Assembly: GCF_021134715.1 (NCBI RefSeq)
Contig: NC_060025.1
Coordinates: 4,836,001-4,900,000 of the forward strand
Origin: Daphnia pulex
Taxonomy: Eukaryota > Arthropoda > Branchiopoda > Diplostraca > Daphniidae
Reading direction: 5' to 3'
DNA length: 64,000 nt
How positions within the stretch are numbered: the first letter of the stretch is position 1; every line of letters starts with the position of its first letter. Positions 12,600-23,511 of the stretch are shown in pieces. Below the pieces are notes generated by a model. The model made no database searches, was not told the origin of the DNA, and saw only the letters and a list, made by a program, of their open reading frames with translations. The translations under genes were made by a program, and so were the position numbers.

Positions 12600-13480
12600 C
12601 ACAATACAATTTTTTACCCAAATACTTTTTTAGCTGGTGTATGTAGATCTTAATTTTGGGTTTACTTTTGACAGCAGAAACTGTTCGCTCATTAATAATT
12701 TGACTAAAGAAACACAAGATGTAGAACAATGAAGAAATTAATACTTTTGAAAAAATTACCACTTGCACACATGTTTTTCCAAAAGAGAAATTTCAACTGC
12801 ACATCCACAGGATTAATCCTTAAAAACAATATCAGGAGGCATCCCTCAATACTAGTAATTTGCGCTGGCTTTTATAATGCGAAAAACGAAAATTTAGACA
12901 AATTCAAATGTTGTTCTATTCAAATCAGGTAACACGAAAGATGAAATGAACATAAATGAAACATGAACGTTACGTGGAACAGTTACGCGCAATTTTTTTC
13001 GTAAATCCAAAATCAAAAGTCTGTTTGCCCATTTAGACAATCTTCCGGTAGATTACAGCATCCTTCCAACTGATGTAACGTGTGTGTATGATGCCAATCA
13101 ACAATGAAATGTAATATAAATGTAATATTAGCTAGATAACTTGTTTACATGATTAAGAGACGGCCAGAGTGACTGTATTGCTGGTCATACTGTTTTGACC
13201 CGACAGCGAATAAATGTCTCTAAATGCCTTCCGCATTTCCAGCTGTCATAGCCGTAACTGGTACCCAGGGCCACGTCCAGAGGTGGGCCAGTTCCGTCAC
13301 GTTTAGCAATCCTCTCGCTGATTACCTTGACGGACTGTTAGTTCTCCGGACATCCGTCCAACCTGAAAATTACAGTTACTTTTTATTTAAGTATTTGGTT
13401 TTTATTTCAATACATTTTTATACTCTTCTCCCGGCAATAGAGGATGGAGGATTCAGCACTGCAGCAGCAAGCCGAGACGG
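12600..13480. other. No supported gene
   Basis: The segment between the integrase-core remnant and repeat copy B contains only short open frames in AT-rich sequence. The motif near 13,030 (tttagacaatcttccggtag) resembles part of the dispersed repeat, so this may be a decayed outlying fragment of it. Nothing else is recognisable. Confidence 0.4.
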
Positions 13481-13489
13481 ATAATCCTT

Positions 13490-15000
13490 TCGACGGTGCG
13501 GAAGACTTGCTCGGCTTCCGGCGCCAGAGATTCGCCGCATGTCCTGTTCTCTTTTGCCCACTTTGTTTGGTTCTCAGAGTTGTCCAAATAGTTCAAGTCG
13601 GCTTTTAGAATGGAACCAAAATTAAGTCGACTGATTTAACTTTATTAACGAATATATTGGTCAGTTATATAGTACCTGTGCTATGTCGCGATAATGCAAC
13701 TTAGACACTTTGAGGCGGGTCAATTATTCTTGCATGGCTGCCAAGAGTCGGTTCCAGTCGACACAAAGCAAGGCGGTCAGCTGGCGATTATGGTCCGGCG
13801 AAAAACTGGTCGAGCGACGTAAGACAAGAGCGGCTATCAGCAAACTCATGCCGTACTCATAAGCTCCCTGTACCATTTAATCAATCAATAAAAAAATTAG
13901 TTCGGGTTAAAATTAATGGGCAACGTCACTCACTCTAGCTGGCTGTCTCTTGGAATTTGGATTGCGGCTGCTGAGCACATGGACTTCAATCTGGTTACAT
14001 CCCACACGGCCTCTGGATCTTTTCATGACATTGCACAAATCACCAAGCCACGCCAAAGCCTTAACTCAATTCAATTTAGTTCATTTGATCAAAATTCCTA
14101 AATGATGAGCTGCTTACCTGCTGGTCCCTTGGTCAATTGTTGTTATGTGAAATTTTGGTGTGTTCAACTTGCATTTTTCCAAACTCTTTCAAACGAGTCA
14201 TTCTGGAAACAGGAAATGTAAAGGAAACGAAAAAATTTTGTAGTTGGCAAAAACTGTTCTGTAATTCCTGTTGGTTAAAAAAATTTGGTAAAAAAGAATT
14301 TGAGTAATTAAAATATTTTTCTGATATTATAGTCAGTAAATAAATGCTATTGGTAAAATTACCAGCACCAGAAACATGTTTTCCAGAATAGAAATTATGG
14401 CAATTGTACAACCACAGATTATCACTCTTCAAAAAAATTTGAAGAGACATAGAACAAAACCTAGTCGAAATATAATGAAAAAAATTACCAATTGAAATGC
14501 GATTATATTTAAATGAGATACAGGATTCGGACGTGGAATTTAAGAACAGTAGGCCTATTCCGCACAAGGGATTTCGTAGATGAGGGAGCGCTGGTAGAAC
14601 GAGACTCTCATCTGACTTGTTCACGAAAGATTCTAGAATAAAACCTAGTCGAAATATAATGAAAATTATTACCAATTGAAATGCGATTATATTCAAATGA
14701 GATATAAGATTTGGACATGGAAGTAAACAACAAAAGGCCTATTCTGCGCAAGAGATTTCGTAGATGAGGGAGCGCTGGTAGAACGAGACTCTCATCTGTC
14801 TTATCTGTACCAGTCTGTTCGCCCATTTTGACGATCTTCCGGTAGATGGCAGCAACAAGTGGGCAAAAGGCCTCGGAAAAATAGGGGTGAAATATAGCCA
14901 TAGATGATAGCGGGGGGACGGATAGCATAGCTGAGTTACCGGGTTGGGTGACCAATAATAGCTGGGTGGGGGGACGAAAAATGGCACTAAAAACTTGCCA
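13490..15000 (-). repeat. Dispersed repeat, copy B, carrying exon-like segments
   Basis: The part from about 13,838 to 15,000 is the inverted partner of copy A. Read on the minus strand, three exon-like segments can be seen. The first is at about 14,095-13,930 (ALAWLGDLCNVMKRSRGRV). The second starts after a good acceptor at about 13,868 (GAYEYGMSLLIAALVLRR, then STSFSPDHNRQLTALLCVDW), with a stop after AAMQE. The third is at about 13,610-13,440 (NQTKWAKENRTCGES and EQVFRTVERIIRLGLLLQC). Copy A preserves the first segment and the start of the second. The splice signals and amphipathic composition suggest exons of a real gene caught in a repeat or segmental duplication. I do not recognise the protein. 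Confidence 0.5.
14455..14800. repeat. Tandem duplication of about 180 bp inside repeat copy B
   Basis: The stretch at about 14,455-14,617 (aacctagtcgaaatataatg through gagactctcatctg) is repeated at about 14,637-14,800 with scattered differences. Copy A has the same sequence only once (about 3,925-4,085). The duplication therefore arose in copy B after the two copies separated, or was lost from A. Confidence 0.8.
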
Positions 15001-15009
15001 TACAAAAAT

Positions 15010-15890
15010 GGGCATAACCTTTATTAATTTATGCAAATCAGGTATACAAAATTGCACACATTTTATTGAATTACTGAAATTAGATTGCTTATTCTCGATG
15101 TGTTATTTTAGCTCTATTATTTACCTAGAACTGTTTATAGACCAAAGTAGAGGGGGATTGATTGAGGAGTTACTAGTAAAACTAACTTTTCTAACCAAAA
15201 TTGCGTTTTATATGTTGCTGATAATGTGTTGACCTAAGGTAATGGAAAGGTTTTTTCCACTCCACGTTTGGATTGCCGATAGCCATACGTTTCTGTAACA
15301 TAATACAGAAGCGAAGTAACATCCATTTCTTTATGGAACAACAGGTAACCATTAGTCTTAATAAACACGTCAAAAATATTTGCTTGTCACAAGGTGTCCA
15401 GTCCTTTCTACTACTTCCAACAGAAATGAGAAAATTATAATCTATGTATGCTATATACCACATCCTGTTGCTACAGATATTTAAACAGTTGGCCTAAACC
15501 AAAGACAATGGTCTTACTGAAGCCTACGAACTGACCATACGTCAATTAATAAGGCTTACTCATATCCACAGTTCTACAATAAAAATTCACCGATAACAGC
15601 TCAACATTTAGGGAATAGTAGGGTAATTTGGACCGGTATCTGTTCTTTACGTACAACTTTTCCTGTATTACCGATGTCTCATTTTATACATAGTTATGTC
15701 TTTTTTATGCAGCATATATTTTTTAAAATGGGGAATGTTAATTTAAAAGTTCTAAGCATAATACTAGACCTCACTTTCATGAATTTCCACACACCCACTT
15801 TTTGCATTTCTGTTCCGGTTTGTAGCTGCTATTTTTCATGAAAATTGTTAGAGTAGGGACTAATATTATACTTATAACTTTTAAACTAGA
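15010..15890. other. No supported gene
   Basis: AT-rich sequence between repeat copy B and the LINE. Only short open frames occur (for example 15,191-15,463 minus), with no recognisable domain, repeat or regulatory motif. Confidence 0.4.
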
Positions 15891-15939
15891 TGCCTTATTG
15901 CCTACTCACTAAACCTTCGAGTCTAATTTTGAAAAATAT

Positions 15940-16500
15940 AACAAAATTTGTTGTGCATCCGTTTAAGTGGTAAACGTGGCCAGCAGTGCGAAAAAAGGTA
16001 TGTAAGGGATGATAAAGAGTTCGCCCTGCCTGGACAAGGAAACTTTCTTTACTGCTCCGAAGTATGTAAGATAATGAATTTAGACCCAGATCGAGTAGTT
16101 CTAGCAACATCAATGGGGAGAAACGTAATCGCACAACACAAAGTGTGTAAAACCATAGCCAAATCCTCTAGACGAGATGTCGAGAGAAGATATGATAACA
16201 TTAATAAAGAACTTAAAAAAGGAAAGAGAGACTCTCATTCAAGAGAAGGAATGTATTATTTAGCATACTAAAGAGGTGTAAATTGAACTAACTGGGCCTA
16301 GTATTAAGATTAAACTTGCAGATAAGCTTCTGGAGAAGTTTTTCAACAATGAAAAAACAAGCAAGGCAAACGAGTCATTTGTTGAGGTAGGCTCGCAACA
16401 AGGTAAATCCTACGCTGTAGCGGCCTCAAAATCCGTTACCATCGTGACAAAACTAAATCCAGAAGTAGATACGAGCAATCTGACCGCACAGCAGCGACTT
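15940..16500 (+). pseudogene. LINE ORF1 (gag-like), first part
   Basis: The plus-strand frame at 15,948-16,271 (GKRGQQCEKRYV, then GNFLYCSEVCKIMNL) has a Cys pattern followed by a basic helical segment. It resembles the start of ORF1 in I/Jockey-group LINEs. It continues in shifted frames to NPEVDTSNLTAQQRL at 16,500, where it breaks off. The frame resumes after the 2.7 kb insert at about 19,241 (LLCGDTIGTF), so both parts belong to one retrotransposon. Several stops and shifts make it inactive. Confidence 0.6.
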
Positions 16501-19237
16501 AATACTTAAATTATAATAATACAAAATGGCCAGGGGTACTACAACGGTTTTTAATAATAAAAATAACATCAAACTAGCATGGTTTAGGTTGCTAAAAATC
16601 ACACCTTTATTTTAAGTAAGGATACTTCTCCTACTGAATTTTCAGTGTTCAAATTTCCTACTACAATTTCTATATAGTACTTACTATTTTGGGATCATAC
16701 TTGAATCTAGATTCATTTTGTAACCTACTTAAAATCAATCTATTAGGCAACGAAAACCATAATACTCAGCTCCAGTTGTATTGATTACTAAAAGAACAGC
16801 TTCACCAATGAGAAACAAAATTGAACTGTGTTACATAACACGCAATTACTGATGTTACTATTGCACTGTACATGACAATACAAATTTAACTTACAAATAG
16901 AGACAGTAAAAAGTTTATAGCTAGGAAAAAACAAATGCGATTAAGGTTGTAACTGGGAATTTTTTGCCATCAGCTAGATCAACATCGACGGAATTGTCAA
17001 CCAGGAATTTGTTAAATTTTGTCAGGAAGTTTGTAATACACTGAAATTCTTTCTTGGCATTCTTGTTCGAGCGTTTACTTTTTCGGACAAGAGGGGCATC
17101 AACATCTTGCGGAAGTAGTATCGGTCAATAATATCGAGTACACCGTAGGATGCAGGATATCCCAATTGGATCACGTAATTCACGGCAATCAAGTTGAAGA
17201 TAGCGTAAAATTGCATTAATTGCACTGTATACGACACTAAAAATTAAATCGTCATACTTGTTTATGTATAAAAACTGGCGGTACGCCTTTTACACCACGC
17301 GCATTTGACGAAATTCGATTAATTCCCATGATCAAAGCAAGATTTCCATCCTTTCCCTCAGGATAGTCCATAAGACAGCCACCAACAGCAATTAGGTGAC
17401 TTCGAAACTTGTCCCACAGCCAGACAAAATGTTTTTTAAACACAGTTTCAGAAATTCCGTTTGATTAATCATTCGAACAAAGTCGCCGTACGTCTTTAGG
17501 AATACTAAGAGGAACAGTAGGCGTTTCAATGTTGGTAATTTCACAGAGAGGTGTTTTTTCTCCTAAATGTTTTCTTCAACCGTTACAATCATAGTTCCTA
17601 AGGTAGAAATAAAATTCACAACCAAAACAAGGTAAATAACAAATAAAAATTAACAGACCCATATTCAATATTGTTTCTTCATTGACGTTCAATACAGTCA
17701 AATCAGTACTGTCATCAGCCAAACCTGCAGTTAAAATCAAGTTTTAGTTCGAAAATAAATGACAGACATTTCATATGTTATGTATAGCAAATGGATTTAC
17801 CTTCCATGACTGTCACAACACTAACTTTGTTCGATGTCACAAATTGGGTTGTAGGTTGGAGAAAACATGCTGATTAATAGTTTAACCAGACAAGTTGAAG
17901 TATTGAAATAAATGAATAACATTTAAATATTGCTCCATAGATATCGTTTTACCTTCTGTTTCTCCCAAAGCACCATATGTGTCTGATGTTATCTGAGGTG
18001 TGGCTGGGAGCACACATTCTGAACGGTTTAAACAATATTCCTTCCCAGTGGAATATACCGATGAACTGTTGCTGGCTGGAACATCAAATGTTGATGTAAA
18101 AAGACAATATATTTCTATGAGTAATGTTAGGTAAACATCGGCTAAATTGTAATAATTACCTTCAAAATGAAATGATGGTTGTCCCTTTAAGGGATCTTGG
18201 CTGGAACATTTAATTTTTACAATACGATTTTCTGACAAATGTTCTATCTCATCTGAATGCCCCAAAAGTTCCTCAAATTCTTCAGAGAAACAAGAAAAAC
18301 TTTGATAAACTTTTATGTCTTCGAGTTTAATTGAAGAAGTAATTTGAAATGCCTCCATGTATAAATATGGACTGCTCATTATTTCGGTGTACAACTTTTC
18401 TCTAAGAATAGATAAGTCCGACAAACGGTTTTGAACACATTTCCCAGGCAATGTGAAAACTTTCTTTCCAATGCTTGACTTCAATACACCCTAATAAAGA
18501 ATTACTTTGCGAGGTAACAGGTTTATATCCATTACTAACCGTAACACTGACCTCGTGATTCAAAAAACAATGGCTGCCCTGCTTAACCTCCTCTCCGTTG
18601 AGCTATAGATTTACCGCGGCGTACTAGTCAGCGTTAGGAAGATGTTGCCAATGTTTGATAAACATCACTCATTTCAATTAAATTTCAAAAATTGATAAGC
18701 AGTACAGCTCACACTTCTATTTCACTTTCATTCTTTACATTCTTGAAAAAATTGAATTATATAACGGGAAAAATATAATTCTTTGTGTCATCAGAATACG
18801 AAGAACTAATGGCACAAAACAATTTTCCATTACGATAGCTCTTTACTTGTCAAATGCTAATACTGGATGGAATCGTTTTATACCTAAAGAATATAGACAG
18901 CTGCATCAACCATTTCCAAAATGACTTGATGTTGTGTGGAATTTTCTGTCAATCAATGTATAACAAGTAGGGAAATAAATGTTAAGTAGGCTACCCGAAA
19001 ATACTTTAAATTTGTTCATACATAAAAAGACTTATTGTTACTTATTTTTCCATTAACCTACCTCAGTTCAGAATCATTACTACCATTCCAGGTCGATAAA
19101 AATAATATAGTATTCCATTTTGTATTTCAGTATTCTGAAAAATGTTGAAGTAGGATACAATTTTGTGTAGTGTTTATAAATGAATACTTAAACGTTTCAG
19201 TAATTTAAAAACACTGAAACACCTCAAATTAAGTATT
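16501..19237. mobile_element. 2.7 kb insertion splitting LINE ORF1; putative DNA transposon
   Basis: The LINE ORF1 frame stops at 16,500 and picks up at about 19,241. The inserted segment starts AATACTTAAATT and, on the other strand from 19,237, AATACTTAATTT, a 12 bp inverted match with one difference. The flanks (cgactt and cgatcg) agree only partly, so no clean target duplication can be claimed. An unidentified multi-exon gene occupies the minus strand inside. A DNA transposon of unknown superfamily is the simplest reading; a gene-containing segmental insertion is the alternative. Confidence 0.45.
16980..18610 (-). CDS. Unidentified multi-exon gene inside the 2.7 kb insertion
   Basis: On the minus strand, exon-like stretches with short GT-AG introns can be followed. 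One runs from an acceptor near 18,490 to about 18,165 (KSSIGKKVFTLPGKCVQNRL, later FEELLGHSDEIEHLSENRI). Then an intron of about 95 bases, 18,160-18,075, leads to a segment with ECVLPATPQITSDTYGALGE. Next are TTQFVTSNKVSVVTVMEG, and DDSTDLTVLNVNEETILNM near 17,720-17,670. Last are VFKKHFVWLWDKFRSHLIAV (from 17,445) and the final segment 17,237-17,022. A stop near 17,465 interrupts the preferred frame, so it may be dead. I do not recognise any domain; a transposon-encoded protein is plausible from its position only. Exon edges are approximate. Confidence 0.4.
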
Positions 19238-19240
19238 CGA

Positions 19241-20825
19241 TCGCTGCTATGCGGGGATACGATAGGAACGTTTCTTAAAAGTAAGTCGTTTTAAGTTTAA
19301 TAGTGAAGCAGATGCCCAAAAGGCTAAACAATTAATAGAAGCAGACTCTACAATGAAGGTATCAGTAAAATCGGTTACACAACGTAAACTAGAATATCCA
19401 ATCGCAGTCTTTGGAACAGGAACAGAAAACCTAGAAGAACTTAAAAATGAGATGGAATTTACAAACGAAATACTACGACTATAAGTAGAATTAAACCCCT
19501 TTCAAAGCTAAAAGGACATTTAAAGATCTACGTTACATCTAAAAAGTGCGAAGAAACAGTAATTCAGGCGAGGAAAATCTCGATGAAAAATGCCGTAGGT
19601 GATTTTAAGGAACACACGGTAGAAAAAACTAAATTGGAATTTGAAATATCATACTGCTTCAAGTGCAAAAGACAGAGCCATGTCGCATTTAATTGCCAAG
19701 ACAAAAAGACAGCAAAAACCTGTGGCAGATGTGCGGAATCGCACAGAACGAAAGACTGTACCCATCCGGATAGCAAACTCAAATATGTAAACTGCAAAGG
19801 TGCACACAGGTCGGACGATTTCCAATGTCCGGTGCACATCAAGGCAGTGGATAGACTAAAAAACTTTTAGCTTAAATATGGAACACAAAAATATGGCAAG
19901 AAAACTAAGGTGCATACAAATAAATCTAACATTCCATCTCAGCAACACTCCATCTAATTAAATAAATGAACGATCTAGACATAGATGTCACCTTAATCCA
20001 AGAACCGTACGCCAATAAGATCATTTTTAACAATAACGTAATACATCTATCAAATTTTCCAGAAATATATACGATTCATCACAACCTTAATACAGATCAT
20101 GCATACAAAGCGGCTATAGTAACTAATAAAGTACATTTAGAAAAAAACATAACCTCGCCGAGCAGTAACTACTGTGCAGGCATAAACATAACAAAATATA
20201 ACTCCTTATCTCTATTTTCGATTTATTGTCGCCCCACCCAACCACTCGATACTATACTAAAACCTCTAGAAGCACATAAAGATCTTAATAACACTATTTT
20301 TTGCCTTGACTCAAACGCAAATAATAAGATGTGGAATAGCAGCAACGCAGACAAGGGTCTGAACTAGAAAATTTTATAGAAAATAATAATCTTAATGTAA
20401 CCAACAAACCAAAGAGTAAGTTAACCTATGTCCCAAAGCATACATCTATGATAGACGTTACAATAGGAGGAGATAAACTTAAAGTAAAGTCATGGGAGTA
20501 CCTCAAAGATGACTCATTATCGGAGCACCCGTAAATCTATTTTGAGATCGAGTTGGAGAGAGAGAATTCACAGTGGTAAGACTACGGTACCCAGAATTAA
20601 AAACTTAGACAAATCAAAATACTTAAAAACCCTAGAAAAAACACTAGGCATTAAATGGTCAAGCACGAAAACAAAGGAAGAGCTAGATATAGTAGTAAAG
20701 ATTATCACAAACACAATAGCAACTAGTGCAAGTAGAAGTAAGGTCCCATAGAAATTATTAAGCAAAAACAAATAAGATATTTGGTGCGAGGAACTCTCAA
20801 TGTTGAAAGACAACAAACAAAAGGC
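19241..20825 (+). pseudogene. LINE ORF1 C-terminus and endonuclease domain
   Basis: After the insertion the frame gives FKFNSEADAQKAKQLIEADS, then at 19,583-19,870 a set of CCHC-type zinc knuckles (CFKCKRQSHVAFNC and CGRCAESHRTKDC), the mark of ORF1 in I/Jockey-group LINEs. ORF2 starts at about 19,966 with an apurinic-type endonuclease: DVTLIQEPYANK, IYCRPTQPLD, FCLDSNANNKMW, and LTYVPKHTSMIDVTIG near 20,430. Frame changes near 20,365 and 20,520 show decay. The element then breaks off at about 20,825, before the reverse transcriptase. Confidence 0.8.
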
Positions 20826-21190
20826 GTACAATAGAGTTGGCTAACGTCCGAAGTTGCCAGTTCGCTGAAATTGTGGAAAAAAATTTGACGTGAATTTGGT
20901 TGCGTTGTGCTTTGAGTTGCTTACTTGGTTGATTCAATGCATATTGTATCAAAGAAGCATATCACAATAGGCAGACTATGCTAAAAGCCTTAGACTGTGT
21001 GTTACAGTCAATAATCAGCCGGCCATAACACACAAGGCCAGGGGAGTATTGGTAGCCAGTGTCGGGTAGCCAGAGTCGGGGTAGTCAGTGTCGGCCTTAT
21101 GGGTAGCTAGTGTCGGGTAGCCAGTGTCGGGGTAGCCAGTGTCGACCCCCCAGGTAGCCAGTGTCGCGGGTAGCAGGAGTCCCCATGCCT
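20826..21190. other. Insertion or junction segment replacing the LINE reverse transcriptase
   Basis: The LINE jumps from its endonuclease (ending about 20,825) to its 3' end (from about 21,190). The whole reverse transcriptase is missing, and this 0.37 kb of unrelated sequence lies between. Its second half is a minisatellite. The first half (aacgtccgaagttgccag onward) shows no frame or repeat I can name. Confidence 0.5.
21051..21181. repeat. Minisatellite, GGGTAGCCAGTGTC-type units
   Basis: About seven imperfect copies of a unit ggtagccagtgtcgg occur, with spacers such as ccttatg and acccccca between some of them. Single-base variants include cagagtc, gtagtcagtg and gtagctagtg. The unit is G-rich, unlike the AT-rich surroundings. 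Confidence 0.85.
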
Positions 21191-21726
21191 TGAAAATCCT
21201 GGCTACATGAAATTACGACTGACAGAAAATACTGGGGCAAAAGGAATCTCTATAGGTAACCAGAAAGCGAAGATAGCAATTAAACAACTATCAACGCATC
21301 ACCAAACGGTTTCCTACAGTCACCTCCCCCTTTACACCGAGTTATCTTATTTAAGTTAAAAGAAAACTGGAACGAAGACTGGACGCACAGTGAACAGAAC
21401 AAAACAACTAGGGATTTCTTCCCAACATCAAAGACGCAACAGTCCTCAAGAATGCCTGCATCAACCACCAAGTCACCCAGGTGCTCACACGCCACAGCAA
21501 ACTCAACAGCCATATGCACAAAATAAACAAAATCTCTTCACCTATGTGCAACTGTAACGAAGAAGAGGAAACAGTCGAACATTTTATCTATAGATGTCAA
21601 AACCACGAACTCCTGCTAAACAAGCTAATAGAAATGTACAACCAGATGAACATCGACTTTCATCCACCAACTAGCATTTTTGCAAAAAACAAGGAACTGT
21701 GGAACGAGCTGGTAATTTTGTTTTAA
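21190..21726 (+). pseudogene. LINE ORF2 C-terminal end
   Basis: Frames here read as the end of a LINE ORF2 containing an RNase H remnant. The last frame (21,481-21,726) gives VLTRHSKLNSHMHKIN, then MCNCNEEEETVEHFIYRC, a C-x-C...H...C finger typical of the C-terminus of I/Jockey/R1-group LINE proteins, and ends with a stop at 21,724-21,726. An AT-rich tail with no poly-A run follows. It probably belongs to the same element as 15.9-20.8 kb. Confidence 0.75.
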
Positions 21727-21759
21727 TCAACTGGGCGTTTGGATCTCGGCCAGTAAAAC

Positions 21760-22640
21760 TGACTATAAGCTGCCCTCCACTACCCTATTACCCTATCACC
21801 CTATATATTGTAAAATCTTAATTAGTCCTCAAACAAATATGCTTAGCGTATGCTTCTTCTTTAAAAACTTATAATAAAACTCTAAATCTCTAATCGTAAA
21901 TTAATTTCTCATTTCTCTATATATTCATTATGCTCTTTTATATTTTTCCATTAGCAAAAGCTCATACCAACTCCCTCAATAAGTATGGCTATCGAAAAAT
22001 CGCCCTTCAAATCACCCTTCATAATTTTACCTGATCAAATCTGTATTTGCACAAAATCGCCCCTCAAAATCGCCTTGCATAATTTTACCTAAACAAATCC
22101 GTATTTACAAAAAATGCCTCTTCATAATTTTACCTGATCAAATCTGTATTTAAACATATTGAACATCTCTTGTACATAAATCTATCTAATGTAACCACCA
22201 AATGTTAAAAATCTATTTCTGTCATGTAATATGTATTGTATGCAATTTGAGCCATGGTAACACTCAAATCTGAGTACGCCAAATACAAAAAATCCATTTT
22301 ATCTTTCATGCCATTTATATCGTAATGGATAACAGTCAAGACTTCCACACGAAAAATAGACTAGGGTGCAAATCAAAAGACAAATAGGCTTATATTCCGA
22401 AATATTATGAAATATTATTTTAAAAACTATATAAAAATATTGAGAAATTTAAAAGGATAAGGGGAAGATTAAACCACCCAGTGAACAAAGCAATGAAATA
22501 AGTGCAGTTCCTAATATTATTAAATAAAAAATATTTGTGAAGCGAAAACAAATGAATAGTTGGAAGAAAATGAAACAATCAAGCCCAGATATTCAAACTT
22601 CACCGATTTTAAAATGAATTTTATAACGTGAGCGTGAAAA
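21760..22640. other. AT-rich sequence with short internal repetition, no gene
   Basis: A segment containing aattttacctgatcaaatctgtattt recurs three times between about 22,010 and 22,160 (near 22,025, 22,085 and 22,125), each preceded by an aatcgcc-type stretch. This looks like a short decayed tandem array at the LINE 3' end. No coding potential is seen. Confidence 0.45.
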
Positions 22641-22930
22641 GAATGGAGATTTTAGGAAACAGGGATAGAAGTGTAACCCAAGAAATGAACCAAGAAATCA
22701 TAAAAAACATATCTGAGGAAGAACTATGGTCAATCAAGCAATCAAAACACTAGAGGGAGGCACATCTCCTGGACTATATGGGCTACTGATAGTGAATTTA
22801 CAAACATGAACATTTTAAAGAACGAAATTCATTTTAAACTAAAAAATCCTCAGTAAATCTCATATACAACTGGAAAAATCCATAGTCAATAAAGGAAAAA
22901 GACCGAAAAGGGGGAGGAGTTTGTTTGTGA
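22640..22930 (+). pseudogene. Second LINE fragment: start of reverse transcriptase
   Basis: In two adjacent frames the sequence reads NISEEELWS then IKTLEGGTSPGLYGLL, followed by FTNMNILKNEIHF-like sequence. The order EEELW, IKxLxxGxSPGxxG matches the N-terminal reverse transcriptase signature of LINE ORF2. It is frameshifted and about 100 codons long. It differs in character from the neighbouring I/Jockey-like element, so it is probably an independent insertion. Confidence 0.55.
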
Positions 22931-22939
22931 ATGTCAGAA

Positions 22940-23511
22940 ATAATGAAGATGTCAAAATTAAAAGTTATCAACGTTTATGACACATTAATGTTTTTTGAGT
23001 GGATATTAGTGAAAAAAATGTAATTTTTTGGTTTACAACTGTCCAATATATTAAAATCTTGTCTCAGTTCAGCGTGTTACCGAATGTGGACTTACTTTAG
23101 GTAGGGAATTCGTTTAATTTGGACTTCAGCTCTATTTTCCCGATCTTTCTTCTCCCATAAATACACACAATAACAAATGGAATGTTGAAAAGGGCAAATC
23201 ACGAAAATATTTGAGTCTTCTTTGGCTTTCGGAATGACGGAAATGATCGGAAATCTTGGAATCGATTTGAATGCGATATCGTTTTTTTATCAACTTCGGA
23301 AAGCTTTACATGTACTGGGATTGAAGACTTCCCAGATAGGAATTTTCGTTCCATTCCGGTCGAATATGCTTGCCAGTGGGACGGCTGAGACGGGCCGTCT
23401 CAAATCCATTTTTAAAGATGACCCCTTTTTTAACAAGCGGTCCACGACTCAAGTAGACCAAAATCCCGGAGCGGCTTTCCAGATCTAAATCCGGAAAAGG
23501 CCTTAAAAATA
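22940..23511. other. No firm gene; one open frame of 88 codons
   Basis: The plus frame at 23,222-23,488 (MAFGMTEMIGNLGIDL...) matches nothing I know. It lies against the fold-back element, so it may be decayed transposon sequence. A short palindromic stretch gacggctgagacgggccgtc lies at 23,380-23,400. Confidence 0.3.

Noticed and set aside
19583..19870. Zinc knuckle protein as an independent CCHC gene
   Set aside because: It is followed at once by a LINE endonuclease and preceded by LINE ORF1 sequence, so it is part of a retrotransposon.
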